Notes under the pieces: generated by a model | Told to the model about the DNA's origin: nothing | Databases searched by the model: none | The model's input: only the letters and a program-made list of their open reading frames with translations | Assembly: GCA_030388825.1 (NCBI GenBank) | Contig: CP128835.1 | Span: forward strand, 2,908,001-2,972,000 | Direction: 5' to 3' | DNA length: 64,000 nt | Source: Rossellomorea sp. AcN35-11 | Lineage (GTDB): Bacteria; Bacillota; Bacilli; Bacillales; Bacillaceae_B | In this document: positions 26,366 to 36,269 of the stretch, piece after piece | Layout of the letters: every line of letters begins with the position of its first letter | Numbering within the stretch: position 1 is the stretch's first letter | Program-made: the position numbers and the translations under genes

Positions 26366-26962
26366 TTCGGATTGTAATCGCTGAAGATCAGAGGATGCTG
26401 TTAGGTGCCCTGGGCTCGCTGCTGAGCCTGGAAGATGATATGGAGGTTGTCGGAAAAGCGGGCAATGGTGAAGAAGCCATTGCTCTCGTACACGAGCTTA
26501 AACCCGATATCTGTATCATGGACATCGAAATGCCTGAAAAAACGGGGCTCGAAGCAGCAGAGGAATTGAAGGGAGAAGAGTGCAAAGTCATTATCCTCAC
26601 CACCTTTGCCCGGTCAGGTTATTTTCAGCGTGCATTAAAGGGTGGGGTTAAAGGGTATCTATTAAAAGATAGCCCAAGTGAGGAACTGGCCAATTCCATC
26701 CGACTTGTGATGGACGGAAAGCGTATATATGCCCCTGAACTAATGGATGATGTGTATGGGGAAGAAAACCCCCCTGACTGACCGGGAAAAAGAAGTGCTG
26801 GAACTTGTTGCCGACGGAAAAAACACTAAGGAAATCGCCGACGAACTCAGCCTTAAAACGGGTACCGTCCGTAACTACATCTCAACCATCCTGGACAAAT
26901 TGGAAGTCAAAAATCGAATCGAAGCCATCACCCAATCAAGAGAAAAGGGATGGTTTAAATAA
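26362..26962 (+). CDS. NarL/DesR-like response regulator, frameshifted
   Basis: A receiver domain (1-120) with the phosphorylation Asp in ICIMDIEMP and the Lys of LLKDSP is followed by a LuxR-type helix-turn-helix (about 140-195, LTDREKEVLELVADGKNTKEIA). It is the partner of the DesK-like kinase, with which it shares the ATGA overlap. The frame breaks at a C6 run (26769-26774). With five C it reads YGEENPLTDREKEVL, exactly the linker and HTH start, so an inserted C is probable. Confidence 0.85.
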
Positions 26963-26966
26963 TGGG

Positions 26967-27006
26967 ACAGGGACGAACCTTGATGATGGAGGTTCGTCCT
27001 GTTTTA
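26967..27006 (+). terminator. Rho-independent terminator
   Basis: CAGGGACGAACC/GGTTCGTCCTG with TTTTA closes the two-component operon. Confidence 0.8.
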
Positions 27007-27187
27007 GCATGGAAATCATCAATTTTAATTCATTATTTATTATATTTATACATTTTTTTGCAGAGTCGTGAATTTATTTGCTGAAGAAATTTTTTTATGG
27101 ATTTTAAATAGGGTTTTTTGTTGGTCTGTTCTATGATATCAATGGGTTTTTACTCATGATCAATCAGTGATAGATAGATAAAAAGTA

Positions 27188-27215
27188 TTGACAAGTAAAA
27201 GAATCATGGTACGAT
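27188..27215 (+). promoter_or_regulatory. Sigma-A promoter of the thiamine operon
   Basis: Consensus TTGACA (27188-27193) and TACGAT (27210-27215) with a 16-bp spacer, about 30 bp before the TPP aptamer. Confidence 0.75.
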
Positions 27216-27245
27216 AGCTTCGAATACAAAATTTAATTGGACGAT

Positions 27246-27337
27246 CCACTAGGGGTGCCTTGTAAAAGGCTGAGATTAAAGTGTGACTTTAAGACCCTTT
27301 GAACCTGATCTGGTTGAGACCAGCGGAGGGAAGTGGT
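27246..27337 (+). promoter_or_regulatory. TPP riboswitch (THI-box) aptamer
   Basis: All THI-box elements are present: GGGGTGCC, GGCTGAGA, ACCCTTTGAACCTGATCTGG and ACCAGCGGAGGGAAG. P1 is CCACT (27246-27250) with AGTGG (27332-27336). Without TPP, AAGTGG (27331-27336) can instead pair with CCACTT (27383-27388) in the terminator, giving an antiterminator. TPP binding thus favours termination. Confidence 0.95.
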
Positions 27338-27380
27338 GTTTGATGGTCACGTAGAATATCCGTTTATTCCTATGATCTCA

Positions 27381-27428
27381 AGCCACTTTCTGTATGCTGT
27401 ATGCATAGCGGGAAGTGGCTTTTTTTTA
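27381..27428 (+). terminator. Riboswitch-controlled terminator
   Basis: AGCCACTTTC (27381-27390) pairs with GGGAAGTGGCT (27410-27420), followed by T8. It is the off-state structure of the TPP switch. Confidence 0.85.
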
Positions 27429-27466
27429 TTGCCTGTTCGGGTCGTCTGGAAAAGGAGTAAGAGACA

Positions 27467-28172
27467 ATGTCATTTTCTATGTTTTTAAGAAATGAAGTGA
27501 AAGAAATCTGGGAAGCAAGCTTTCAACATCCCTTCGTCAAAGGAATCGGTGACGGAACACTCCCCATTGAGAACTTCAGATACTACATCCTGCAGGATGC
27601 CTATTACCTCACTCATTTTTCCAAAGTGCAGGCTCTGGGAGCTGCGAAGGCAATGGATTTACATACTACATCACGAATGGCAGCACATGCTGTGGGAACG
27701 AATGAAGCAGAGCTCTCCCTTCATAAGAATTTTTCTGAACGATTAGGAATCACGGAAGTAGAAAAAAAGGGAATTTAAACCTTCTCCCACGGCTTATGCA
27801 TACACATCTCATATGTATCGTTCCGCACAGCTTGGAGGTCTCGCAGACATACTGGCCACCATCCTTCCTTGTTACTGGCTCTATTACGAAATAGGAGAAA
27901 GGCTGAAGGCGTGTACTCCAGAAGAGACCATCTACCAGGAATGGATTGCAGCTTATGGCGGGGAGTGGTTCAGGGAATTGGTGGAGGAGCAAATCATCCG
28001 ACTCAATGAATTAGCGGAAACGATGTCTGAATCAGACAAAGTAAGAATGAGAGAGAATTTTATCGTAAGCAGCATCTATGAGCTGCAGTTTTGGGAAATG
28101 GCATACACCATGGAAGAGTGGTCATTTCAATCTGTACTGACTTCGGGAAGCGAAGGTGATGTACATGTCTAG
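27467..28172 (+). CDS. tenA: Aminopyrimidine aminohydrolase (thiaminase II), frameshifted
   Basis: A TenA/THI-4 family protein of about 235 residues: FRYYILQDAYYLTHF near the N-terminus, the catalytic Cys region less distinct, and the helical C-terminal half with FWEMAYTMEEWS. TenA hydrolyses aminomethyl-HMP from degraded thiamine so the pyrimidine can be reused. The frame breaks in AAAAAAAGGGA near 27764-27773; removing one A or G restores EVEKKEFKPSPTAYAYTSHMYRSA. Start ATG with AAGGAG. First gene of the TPP-controlled operon, overlapping ykoE by 8 bp. Confidence 0.9.
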
Positions 28173-28744
28173 ATTAAAATTGACGGACATCTTAATAACT
28201 GTGGTCATTTCAATTGGTTTCGGGATTATTTACAAGCTTTGGGGACCTCTCTATAATGTGTTAAAACCATTGGGGATACATGCTGATCAACTTATTTACG
28301 GGATGTGGTTTATGGCCGCAACTGTCGCATTTTTGATCCTAAGAAAGCCCGGTGTGGCACTATTAGCTGAGATTGCAGCGTCTTCCGGAGAATTTTTGAT
28401 GGGTTCTGAATGGGGCCTTGAAGTACTCCTGTTCGGCATGATTCAGGGGTTGTTTGCAGAATTGGTCTTTCTATTGACCCGTTATAAACGGTATGACCTT
28501 CTGGTGATCTGTGCTGCAGCCGTGGGCTCTGCTTTCGGCTCCATACTCTTGGACTACTTTAAAGGGTATATGGGGGATTTGGCAGTATGGAATTTATCCC
28601 TGTTCATTGCCTGCAAGACTGTTAGGCTCCATTGTCATTGCGGGGATTGGTTCCTATTATCTGGTAAGGGCATTGGAGAACACAGGCGTCACAAACCTGG
28701 TCAGAAGAGCGGATCAGAAAGAGTTCGATGCATTGGATGGATAA
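28165..28744 (+). CDS. ykoE: ECF transporter S component for thiamine precursor, frameshifted
   Basis: A membrane protein of about 192 residues with five or six hydrophobic segments. It matches the YkoE-type S component that binds a thiamine precursor (probably hydroxymethylpyrimidine) and works with the YkoD ATPase and YkoC T component. The frame breaks near 28610. Reading GCTGCA instead of GCCTGCA restores NLSLFIAARLLGSIVIAGIGSYYLV and the normal end (RADQKEFDALDG). Its ATG overlaps the tenA stop. Confidence 0.85.
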
Positions 28745-28759
28745 GGGAGAGATGATGTA

Positions 28760-30188
28760 ATGCATGTGGAAAATTTGCGCTTGAAATTCCCAAAATCAGA
28801 AAAATTGTTGTTTAACGATTTAGATTTGGCTATTCGCAGTGGAGAAAAAGTTTTGCTTTTAGGACCATCTGGATCAGGGAAATCAACCTTTCTTCATGTA
28901 TTGGCAGGAATAATCCCACAAGCAGTTGATGTCCCGATGAAATGCTCTTCCATTGAACATCCGGATTCATGGGGATTTGTATTTCAAGATCCAGACTCTC
29001 AATTTTGCATGCCTTATGCAGATGAGGAACTCGCCTTTGTTTTAGAAAATGTACAAGTTCCCCGTGAAGAAATGCCGGGGAAGATTGATTTGCTGTTGGA
29101 TAGCGTAAAGTTAAAGCTACAAGATCCACATACGAAAATCTCCACACTCTCTGGAGGAATGAAGCAGAAATTGGCCATAGCCTCAGTATTGGCCCTTGAG
29201 CCTGATACTCTGTTCCTAGATGAGCCCACTTCGATGTTAGACGTGGAAAGTACGAAATCCATTTGGGATATCGTCAAGGAAACATGTCAGGATAAGACAC
29301 TGCTTATCATTGAGCACAAGCTGGATCACGTATTGGAAATCATTGATCGCATCATCCTATTCAATGAACATGGGAATATCCTGGCGGATGGATCCAAGGA
29401 AAACATTTTATCCAAATACAGGGACACATTGAAGGAGCTCGGGGTTTGGTATCCCGAAGCGTGGGAGGACCACTTGTCATCCCGCCCCCCTTCGGTGCTA
29501 AAGGTTCCGGGACCTATAAAATTAAACTTGGAAGACTTCAGGGGATATGTGAAAAAAGAAGTGAAAATACATATCCCAAAAGCGACAATCCATGTTGGGG
29601 ACTGGATTGCCATCAAGGGGGAGAACGGCGCAGGCAAGTCAACATTCCTGCATAGTCTCATGCATTTTATTCGAACGACCGGAACTTATGAAGTGGATGG
29701 AATACAGGTAGGGGGGAAGGGATTTGCCTCCAGATTGTGCGTTTGTATTCCAGAACCCTGAATTTCAGTTCGTCACAAACTCTGTTTTTGAAGAGGTGGC
29801 GTATACCTATCGATTACAGGGGATGGAGGAAGAAACTGTCAAGAGAAAGGTTCACAGACTTCTGAAACGATTCAAGCTCTTATCTTATAAATTTCACCAT
29901 CCCTATCATTTATCCATGGGCCAAAAGCGGAGATTAAGCGTCGCAGCATCCATCGTCATGGACAAAGGAATTTTATTGTTAGATGAGCCAACTTTCGGTC
30001 AGGATGCCAGCAATACATTCGCCCTCCTTGACATGCTCCAGGTATACCAAAAAGAAGGATATACCATTCTAATGGTAACGCACGATCAGATGATTATGGA
30101 CCACTATGCAACAAGAAAATGGGTGATTGAGAAAGGAAAGCTTGTTCAAGATCTTGATAATGAAGTTGTTAGGAGAAAAGCACTATGA
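28760..30188 (+). CDS. ykoD: ECF transporter double ATPase, frameshifted
   Basis: A fusion of two ABC ATPase domains (about 475 residues). Domain 1 has Walker A GPSGSGKST (35-43), signature LSGG (130-133) and Walker B LFLDEPT. Domain 2 has Walker A GENGAGKST, a weaker signature LSMGQKRR and LLLDEPT. It energises the YkoE/YkoC transporter. The frame breaks at a TTT (29723-29725); with two T it reads GGKGLPPDCAFVFQNPEFQF, the normal Q-loop region. Start ATG after GAGAGATGATG. It overlaps ykoC by four bases. Confidence 0.9.
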
Positions 30189-30979
30189 ATCTAGAAATCA
30201 ACTATAAGGATACATGGCTGCATCACTTAAATCCAAGCTTCAAGTTATTGGCCTTGAGCGGAGTGTTTCTTTTCATTCTATTTGTTCATCACCTCAACTG
30301 GCTGGTTTATTTGACCCTGCTTATTTCTTTCATGCTCTGGTTCTTCTCAGGGCTTCCTAGAAGGATCATGATACTTATGATCCTGCCATTTCTGTTTGTT
30401 TTTCTTTCCACTTCTTCATCGATGATCCTTTTCGGTAAAGGGGAGACGATATGGCTGAAGTGGGGATTGATACAGGTAACGGAAGAAAGCTTTTACCGTG
30501 GGATTCATGTCGGGGTCAGAGCCTTTGTATTTGCTGTATTGGGCTTATTATTTGTGATAACGACAAAGCCTGTGCTTCTCTTTTATTCACTTATGCAGCA
30601 GATGAAAGTAAAGCCTAAGTACGCCTATAGCTTTATGGCTGCTTTCAGGCTCATCCCCATAATGGCAGAGGAAATCGTCACGATCCGCAATGCCATGAAA
30701 GTCAGGGGGATAGATGAAAGTCGAAATCTGATCTACAAAATGAAATGCTACATGATCCCGCTCCTGGCCCAAAGCATCAGAAAGGCACACCGGATCGCCG
30801 TGGCGATGGAAACGAAGGGATTTAAAGGGGAAGGGGAACGATCTTACTACTATCGAGTGGGGTTTTCAAGATATGATGGATACTTTGTTGGCAGCATTCT
30901 CCTCATCATATTGGTCAGCCTTTATGCTTCCATCCACCTGCCCATTTTCCCCGTGGGAGATGTTCGTCATGAGAGGTGA
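30185..30979 (+). CDS. ykoC: ECF transporter T component
   Basis: A 264-residue CbiQ/EcfT-type transmembrane protein with about five membrane segments. It carries the two coupling motifs typical of T components, visible as AMKVRGIDES and AMETKGFKGEG (A-x-x-x-R/K-G). It connects the ATPase to the substrate-binding YkoE. Intact frame; ATG overlaps the ykoD stop and its own stop overlaps the tenI start. Confidence 0.9.
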   Translation: MNLEINYKDTWLHHLNPSFKLLALSGVFLFILFVHHLNWLVYLTLLISFMLWFFSGLPRRIMILMILPFLFVFLSTSSSMILFGKGETIWLKWGLIQVTEESFYRGIHVGVRAFVFAVLGLLFVITTKPVLLFYSLMQQMKVKPKYAYSFMAAFRLIPIMAEEIVTIRNAMKVRGIDESRNLIYKMKCYMIPLLAQSIRKAHRIAVAMETKGFKGEGERSYYYRVGFSRYDGYFVGSILLIILVSLYASIHLPIFPVGDVRHER

Positions 30980-31610
30980 ATCCAAAGGACAACTTCATGT
31001 CATATCCACTGGGAAACAATCAATGGAACAGTTCGTGGAGATCTCGAAACACATTTCCCCATTTGTAGACCTGTTTCACCTGCGTGAAAAACGATGGACA
31101 AGTAAACAGATAATAGTGGCCGTTGAAAAGCTTGAGAAAGAAGGGATCCCTTTGGAGAAAATCCATATCAATGACCGTGCGGACATAGCCCTTATGAAGA
31201 ACGCAGGAGGAGTCCAGCTTGGCCATCAAAGTGCCCACATCCATTTAGTGAAGAATGCCTTTCCCTCACTAAGATTGGGGTCGTCTGTTCATTCTGAAGG
31301 AGAAGCAGTGGAGGCATTTACAGGTGGAACTGATTTTTTGCTTTGCGGGAATGTGTATGCGACTTCTTCGAAACCTGGGAAAGCGGGTATTGGATTGGCA
31401 AGATTCAAGAGAGTGGTTCAGTCCGTACCTGTACCCACTATTGCGATCGGTGGCATCACACCTGAGAGAGTCGCGGAAGTCATGCAGACAGGAGCAAGGG
31501 GGATCGCGGTCTTATCAGGAATTTTTCTTGCAGGGGATCCCGTAAAGGCAGCCAGCTCTTATGATAAAGAACTGCGTAAGGAGGTGAACTGGTATGGTAA
31601 AGACATATGA
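30969..31610 (+). CDS. tenI: Thiazole tautomerase
   Basis: A 213-residue ThiE-like TIM barrel that lacks coupling function. TenI converts the ThiG product to the aromatic thiazole carboxylate tautomer. Motifs include FHLREKRW, HINDRADIAL, GVQLGHQSAH, CGNVYATSSKPG and AIGGITPERV. I place the start at ATG 30969, overlapping the ykoC stop; the frame is open upstream only within ykoC. Intact. thiO follows with a 17-bp overlap. Confidence 0.9.
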   Translation: MRGESKGQLHVISTGKQSMEQFVEISKHISPFVDLFHLREKRWTSKQIIVAVEKLEKEGIPLEKIHINDRADIALMKNAGGVQLGHQSAHIHLVKNAFPSLRLGSSVHSEGEAVEAFTGGTDFLLCGNVYATSSKPGKAGIGLARFKRVVQSVPVPTIAIGGITPERVAEVMQTGARGIAVLSGIFLAGDPVKAASSYDKELRKEVNWYGKDI

Positions 31611-32691
31611 CGTACTGATTGTGGGGGGAGGAGTGATTGGCTGCTCCATCGCTTATCAGTTATGTAAAAGAGGAAGGAGTGTCCTCCTTCTTGAGAGGAA
31701 TCAGCTCGGGGGAAAAGCATCTCAGGCCGCCGCAGGAATGCTTGGCGTCCAGACAGAATTACACGGCGGAAGCCCTCTATACAAGTTGGCAAAGGCGAGT
31801 CGGGATATGTACCCAGGATTAGCTGAGGAGCTAAAAGAATTAACAGGGATCGATATTCAATATGTAGAAAACGGGATGATTAAATTGGCGAAGACAGAGG
31901 AAGACGCGAAGGGTTTACTGGAGCTTACATCCATTGCAGAAAAAGAAGAAGGGCTTGAGTGGTTATCCCCTGGCAGTCTGTCTTTCTATGAACCTCATTT
32001 ATCCAAGGACATGACAGGAGGTCTATGGATCCCGAAGGATGGAAATATATCAGCTCCGATGATTGTGCAGGGGTTGGGATTTGCGGCGGTTAGATTGGGT
32101 GCGGAAATAAAAGAATTTACGGACGTTCATGATTTTATTATAAAAGGCAACAGGATAGAGGGTGTTCAGACCTCCGCAGGTCCTTTTAGCGCAAAGGAAA
32201 CGGTCATTGCGGGGGGCGCCTGGAGTCAGTCCCTGCTGACTAAGCTAAATGTTCCTTTTCAATCTTATCCAGTTAAAGGAGAATGTTTTTCTGTTAAAGC
32301 TTCACCCAGAATGGTGAAACGTACCATATTCACAGAGGACTGTTATATTGTTCCGAAGATGGGAGGCAGGCTTTTAATCGGTGCAACAGAGAAATCACAT
32401 ACTTTCGACGAAACCATTTCCATAGATGGATTAATGCATCTCATGAAGCTTGCGACAGGGATACTGCCCGATTTATCCTATGCAGAATGGGAAAAAGCCT
32501 GGTCAGGTATACGACCTCAAACTGAAGGGGGAATGCCTTTCATTGGGAGAAGTGAGGAATGGGATGGCCTGTCCGTTGCCACGGGACATTACCGGAATGG
32601 GATTCTTCTTGCCCCGATCACAGGTGAATTGGTAGCAGCCATGATTGAAAAGGACATTCCCTATCCACAGGCAGAGTATAGGAGGGGGTGA
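31594..32691 (+). CDS. thiO: Glycine oxidase
   Basis: A 365-residue FAD-dependent amine oxidase: N-terminal DVLIVGGGVIGCSIAYQL (FAD-binding GxGxxG), the conserved GGKASQAAAGML region and the C-terminal GHYRNGILLAPITG. It oxidises glycine to iminoglycine, the substrate of thiazole synthase in aerobic Bacillus. Start ATG after AAGGAGGTG. Intact. Confidence 0.95.
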   Translation: MVKTYDVLIVGGGVIGCSIAYQLCKRGRSVLLLERNQLGGKASQAAAGMLGVQTELHGGSPLYKLAKASRDMYPGLAEELKELTGIDIQYVENGMIKLAKTEEDAKGLLELTSIAEKEEGLEWLSPGSLSFYEPHLSKDMTGGLWIPKDGNISAPMIVQGLGFAAVRLGAEIKEFTDVHDFIIKGNRIEGVQTSAGPFSAKETVIAGGAWSQSLLTKLNVPFQSYPVKGECFSVKASPRMVKRTIFTEDCYIVPKMGGRLLIGATEKSHTFDETISIDGLMHLMKLATGILPDLSYAEWEKAWSGIRPQTEGGMPFIGRSEEWDGLSVATGHYRNGILLAPITGELVAAMIEKDIPYPQAEYRRG

Positions 32692-32696
32692 AGACA

Positions 32697-32900
32697 GTGG
32701 AATTGCGCTTAAATGGTCAATTGGTGACGGTTCCAGAAACAATAAGGACCATCGCTGATTTAATCCACCATCTTAAATGTGTAAATCGGTTGATAATCGT
32801 TGAACAGAATGGAATCATTCTTGAAAAAGGTCATCATGAAACAGCAGAAGTAAAAAACGGGGATACGATTGAACTTGTCCAATTTGTAGGAGGCGGTTAA
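32697..32900 (+). CDS. thiS: Sulfur carrier protein
   Basis: A 67-residue ubiquitin-like protein ending in the required Gly-Gly (QFVGGG). Its C-terminus is adenylated by ThiF and becomes a thiocarboxylate that delivers sulfur to ThiG. GTG at 32697 lies eight bases after GGAGGGGG and fits better than the GTG at 32688 that overlaps the thiO stop. Intact. Confidence 0.9.
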   Translation: MELRLNGQLVTVPETIRTIADLIHHLKCVNRLIIVEQNGIILEKGHHETAEVKNGDTIELVQFVGGG

Positions 32901-32901
32901 G

Positions 32902-33666
32902 ATGTTGAAAATCGGTAAGTATACCTTTCATTCAAGACTATTATTAGGAACAGGTAAATATCCTGATTTTGATATCCAGAAGAAAGCAGTAGAGGCTTCA
33001 GGAGCTGAAATACTTACGTTTACAGTCAGGCGCATGAATATATTTGAACCGGGTCAGCCTAATTTCCTGGAAAAACTGAACCTTGAAAACTACTCATTAT
33101 TACCGAATACTGCAGGAGCAAAAACAGCACAGGAAGCTGTCAGGCATGCTCAATTAGCGAGGGCTTCAGGGCTATGTGACATGATTAAAGTGGAAGTGAT
33201 CGGGTGCAATAAAACACTGCTCCCCGATCCGGTTGAAACATTGAAAGCGACAGAAGAATTAATAAAAGAAGGGTTTACGGTTCTTCCTTATACTTCTGAT
33301 GACGTGGTTCTTGCAAAAAGGTTGGAAGAGTTGGGGGCCCATGCCATCATGCCGGGTGCATCCCCGATAGGGTCCGGGCAAGGAATCATTAATCCAGTCA
33401 ATTTAAGCTTTATCATTGAACAGGCAAAGGTCCCTGTCATTATTGATGCCGGGATTGGTTCTCCTGCAGATGCAGCTCTCGCTATGGAACTCGGTGCAGA
33501 TGCCGTATTACTTAATACGGCCGTATCTTCTGCTGTCGACCCGGTCAAAATGGCTCATGCCATGAGGCTTGCGATTGAGGCGGGCAGGTTCGGTTTTGAA
33601 GCGGGGAGAATCCCGAAGAAACGATATGCAACAGCCAGCAGCCCTTCAGAGGGGATGAGTGTTTGA
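32902..33666 (+). CDS. thiG: Thiazole synthase
   Basis: A 254-residue TIM-barrel enzyme that condenses DXP, iminoglycine and ThiS-thiocarboxylate. The Schiff-base lysine is Lys96 in [26 protein letters not shown] and the phosphate-binding C-terminal part are present. RBS AGGAGGCGG overlaps thiS. It overlaps thiF by four bases. Intact. Confidence 0.95.
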   Translation: MLKIGKYTFHSRLLLGTGKYPDFDIQKKAVEASGAEILTFTVRRMNIFEPGQPNFLEKLNLENYSLLPNTAGAKTAQEAVRHAQLARASGLCDMIKVEVIGCNKTLLPDPVETLKATEELIKEGFTVLPYTSDDVVLAKRLEELGAHAIMPGASPIGSGQGIINPVNLSFIIEQAKVPVIIDAGIGSPADAALAMELGADAVLLNTAVSSAVDPVKMAHAMRLAIEAGRFGFEAGRIPKKRYATASSPSEGMSV

Positions 33667-34685
33667 GTGAGGATAGATATTCAAGGCAAATGTTGTTCAG
33701 TCCTATTGGATCAAGAGGTCAGAAAAGAATAAAGGAAAAACATGTGTTAATCATAGGTGCCGGCGCACTTGGAACAAGTAATGCCGAAGCCCTTGTGCGT
33801 GCAGGAATCGGGAAGCTGACCATTGTAGACCGTGATTATGTGGAATGGAGCAATCTACAGCGCCAGCAACTCTACAATGAAGATGATGCAAAAGAACGTC
33901 TCCCAAAAACTGTAGCAGCAGAAAAGAGGTTGCGGGAGATTAATTCGGCTGTTGATATTGAAGGTCACATCATGGACATCATGCCGGAAGAGCTGATCAG
34001 GCTTGTCCAAGGTGTGGATCTTATCATGGACGCTACGGATAATTTTGATACCAGGATGATGATCAATGACGTGTCTCAAAAATATGGAATTCCCTGGATT
34101 TATGGTGCCTGTGTAGGAAGTTACGGAGTTTCATTCACCATTATCCCGGGAATTACCCCGTGTCTACAGTGTTTAATCGAAAGGGTTCCCATAGGTGGAC
34201 TTACGTGCGATACAGCCGGGATCATCAGTCCTGCCGTCTCCATGGTAGCTTCATACCAGACAACAGAAGCATTGAAACTGTTAGTGGAAGATTTTGATGC
34301 ATTGAGTCAAAAAGTACTCTCCTTCGATCTTTGGAGAAATGAACATACGGAAATGGATGTAAGGAAGCTAAAAAGAGAAGGGTGTGCATCATGTGGAGAA
34401 CAACGGATTTATCCTTTTCTAAAGTATGAAAATCAAACGAAAACGGCTGTTCTTTGCGGCAGGGATTCTGTTCAAATAAGACCATCATCACCACTGGAGG
34501 TGAATCTTCGTACTATTGCAGAATCTCTAAAAAGTAAAGGCGTCCAGGCGGATGTCACTCCCTACCTGGTTTCCATTCAAGTCCCGCCATTTCGGATGGT
34601 TCTCTTCAAGGATGGGCGGACCCTCATTCACGGCACCAAAGATATGAAGGAAGCAAAATCGATTTATCATCGTTACTTAGGTTGA
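33663..34685 (+). CDS. thiF: ThiS adenylyltransferase
   Basis: A 340-residue E1-like enzyme (MoeB/ThiF family). It has the nucleotide-binding [17 protein letters not shown], the [13 protein letters not shown] segment, and zinc-binding pairs CLQC and CASC. A C-terminal extension of about 95 residues beyond the core is rhodanese-free. It activates the C-terminus of ThiS. TTG start overlapping thiG. Intact. Confidence 0.9.
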   Translation: MSEDRYSRQMLFSPIGSRGQKRIKEKHVLIIGAGALGTSNAEALVRAGIGKLTIVDRDYVEWSNLQRQQLYNEDDAKERLPKTVAAEKRLREINSAVDIEGHIMDIMPEELIRLVQGVDLIMDATDNFDTRMMINDVSQKYGIPWIYGACVGSYGVSFTIIPGITPCLQCLIERVPIGGLTCDTAGIISPAVSMVASYQTTEALKLLVEDFDALSQKVLSFDLWRNEHTEMDVRKLKREGCASCGEQRIYPFLKYENQTKTAVLCGRDSVQIRPSSPLEVNLRTIAESLKSKGVQADVTPYLVSIQVPPFRMVLFKDGRTLIHGTKDMKEAKSIYHRYLG

Positions 34686-34699
34686 TTGGAGGCGGAAAA

Positions 34700-35509
34700 A
34701 TGATTCAAAAAGCATTGACGATCGCTGGGTCAGATAGCGGGGGAGGAGCAGGTATTCAGGCGGATCTTAAAACGTTTCAGGAAATGAAGGTGTATGGCAT
34801 GTCTGCTGTGACCGCGGTTACGGCGCAAAATACAAAAGGAGTACAAAGTGTGTATCCGTTATCATCGGAGACGGTCATAGAGCAATTGAACTCCATTGCA
34901 GAAGATTTGACGCCACAAGCGGTCAAGACAGGTATGTTGGTGAATGGGGATATCATTTCGGAAACAGCCGCGTTTCTCCATTCACACTCCTGGGATATTC
35001 TGGTGGTGGATCCCGTAATGGTGGCAAAAGGTGGAGCTCCGTTGCTGGAAGAAGAAGCAGTATATGCACTTAAGCATTTACTGCTTCCACTTGCCTATGT
35101 GATAACCCCAAATATTCCAGAGGCTGAGGCACTTACAGGCATGGACATCCAGAATGATGGTGATTGTATGAAAGCAGCAGAAGCATTATTCCATATGGGG
35201 GCAAAACATGTGGTCATCAAAGGCGGTCACCAATCGGGAGCCGAATCTTATCTGGCAACGGACATACTCTTTGACGGGAAGAGGTTTTATACGTATACAA
35301 GCCCCAGGGTCTCCACACCTCATACACATGGTACAGGCTGCACCTTTTCTGCAGTGATCACAGCCCAATTGGCGAAGGGTCTTACGGTCCATGAATCGGT
35401 TCAAACGGCAAAACATTTTATAACAGCAGCAATCAGCGACACTTTGGGTATCGGAACTCATCATGGTCCCACGAATCATTGGGCTTATCAGGCTGGAATG
35501 AAGATATGA
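34700..35509 (+). CDS. thiD: HMP/HMP-P kinase
   Basis: A 269-residue ribokinase-like bifunctional kinase with AGSDSGGGAGIQADLK at the N-terminus, VVDPVMVAKGG, KGGHQSGAE and the catalytic HTHGTGCTFSAV (anion-hole and base Asp/Cys region). It phosphorylates HMP twice to HMP-PP. ATG 34700 follows GGAGGCGG; the frame is open upstream into thiF. Overlaps thiE by ATGA. Confidence 0.95.
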   Translation: MIQKALTIAGSDSGGGAGIQADLKTFQEMKVYGMSAVTAVTAQNTKGVQSVYPLSSETVIEQLNSIAEDLTPQAVKTGMLVNGDIISETAAFLHSHSWDILVVDPVMVAKGGAPLLEEEAVYALKHLLLPLAYVITPNIPEAEALTGMDIQNDGDCMKAAEALFHMGAKHVVIKGGHQSGAESYLATDILFDGKRFYTYTSPRVSTPHTHGTGCTFSAVITAQLAKGLTVHESVQTAKHFITAAISDTLGIGTHHGPTNHWAYQAGMKI

Positions 35510-36148
35510 ATCTCCGCGAAAGCCTGGAGTTATATTTTATAATGGGGAGCCAAAATTGTGTGAAGCATCCCGTCCTGGTGTTGGAAGAAGCCATTGTAGG
35601 AGGCATTACGATGTTTCAGTTCCGGGAAAAAGGAACGAAAGGGTTAAAAGGACATGCGAGAGTGAAACTTGCCATTGAGCTTCAGACATATGTGCCGGAA
35701 ATACGGTGTCCCATTCATCGTGAATGACGACGTAGAGCTGGCACTGTTTATCGATGCAGATGGCGTACATATCGGACAGGAGGATGCACCTATTGAAGGT
35801 GTGCGCCGGAAAATCGGGGGCAAGCTGCTCGGGGTTTCGTGCCATAATAGGAAAGAAGCCGGATTGGCTATGGAATCTGGTGCAGATTATCTTGGGGTGG
35901 GTCCCATGTTTCCTACGGATACAAAGCAGGATTGCAGAAAGGTTCGGGGTCCGGGAGTCATCCAGTCTATAAGGGCCGGGGGCATTGGCATTCCCCTGGT
36001 CGGGATCGGTGGAATACATGAAAAAAATGCCTCTCAGGTGTTGAAGGCAGGTGCGGACGGGGTTGCGGTCATTTCCGCCATTTCAAGGAATCCTTGCCGG
36101 ACGGGAATGTTGGCGCGTGCAGTCCGTGATACCCTGCTTGAGTCGTGA
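35506..36148 (+). CDS. thiE: Thiamine-phosphate synthase, frameshifted
   Basis: A TIM-barrel enzyme of about 213 residues that joins HMP-PP and the thiazole phosphate. Motifs: [45 protein letters not shown] and [13 protein letters not shown]. The frame breaks near 35690 (ACATATGTGCCGG); one base too many there is the simplest repair, restoring a [13 protein letters not shown] continuation. Last gene of the TPP-controlled operon. Confidence 0.9.
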
Positions 36149-36269
36149 GGGTTGTCCAATGGCAAAAATAATCCATTACGGAAACATATCTCTCCCTCTC
36201 CCATCATACCTATACAGTAGACCTCGGTCTGACTTGTATCATCATCAAAGATAAGAGGGAGGGGTAAGA

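Noticed and set aside
26747..26962. Stand-alone LuxR-type HTH protein
   Set aside because: It continues the response regulator once one C of a C6 run is removed.
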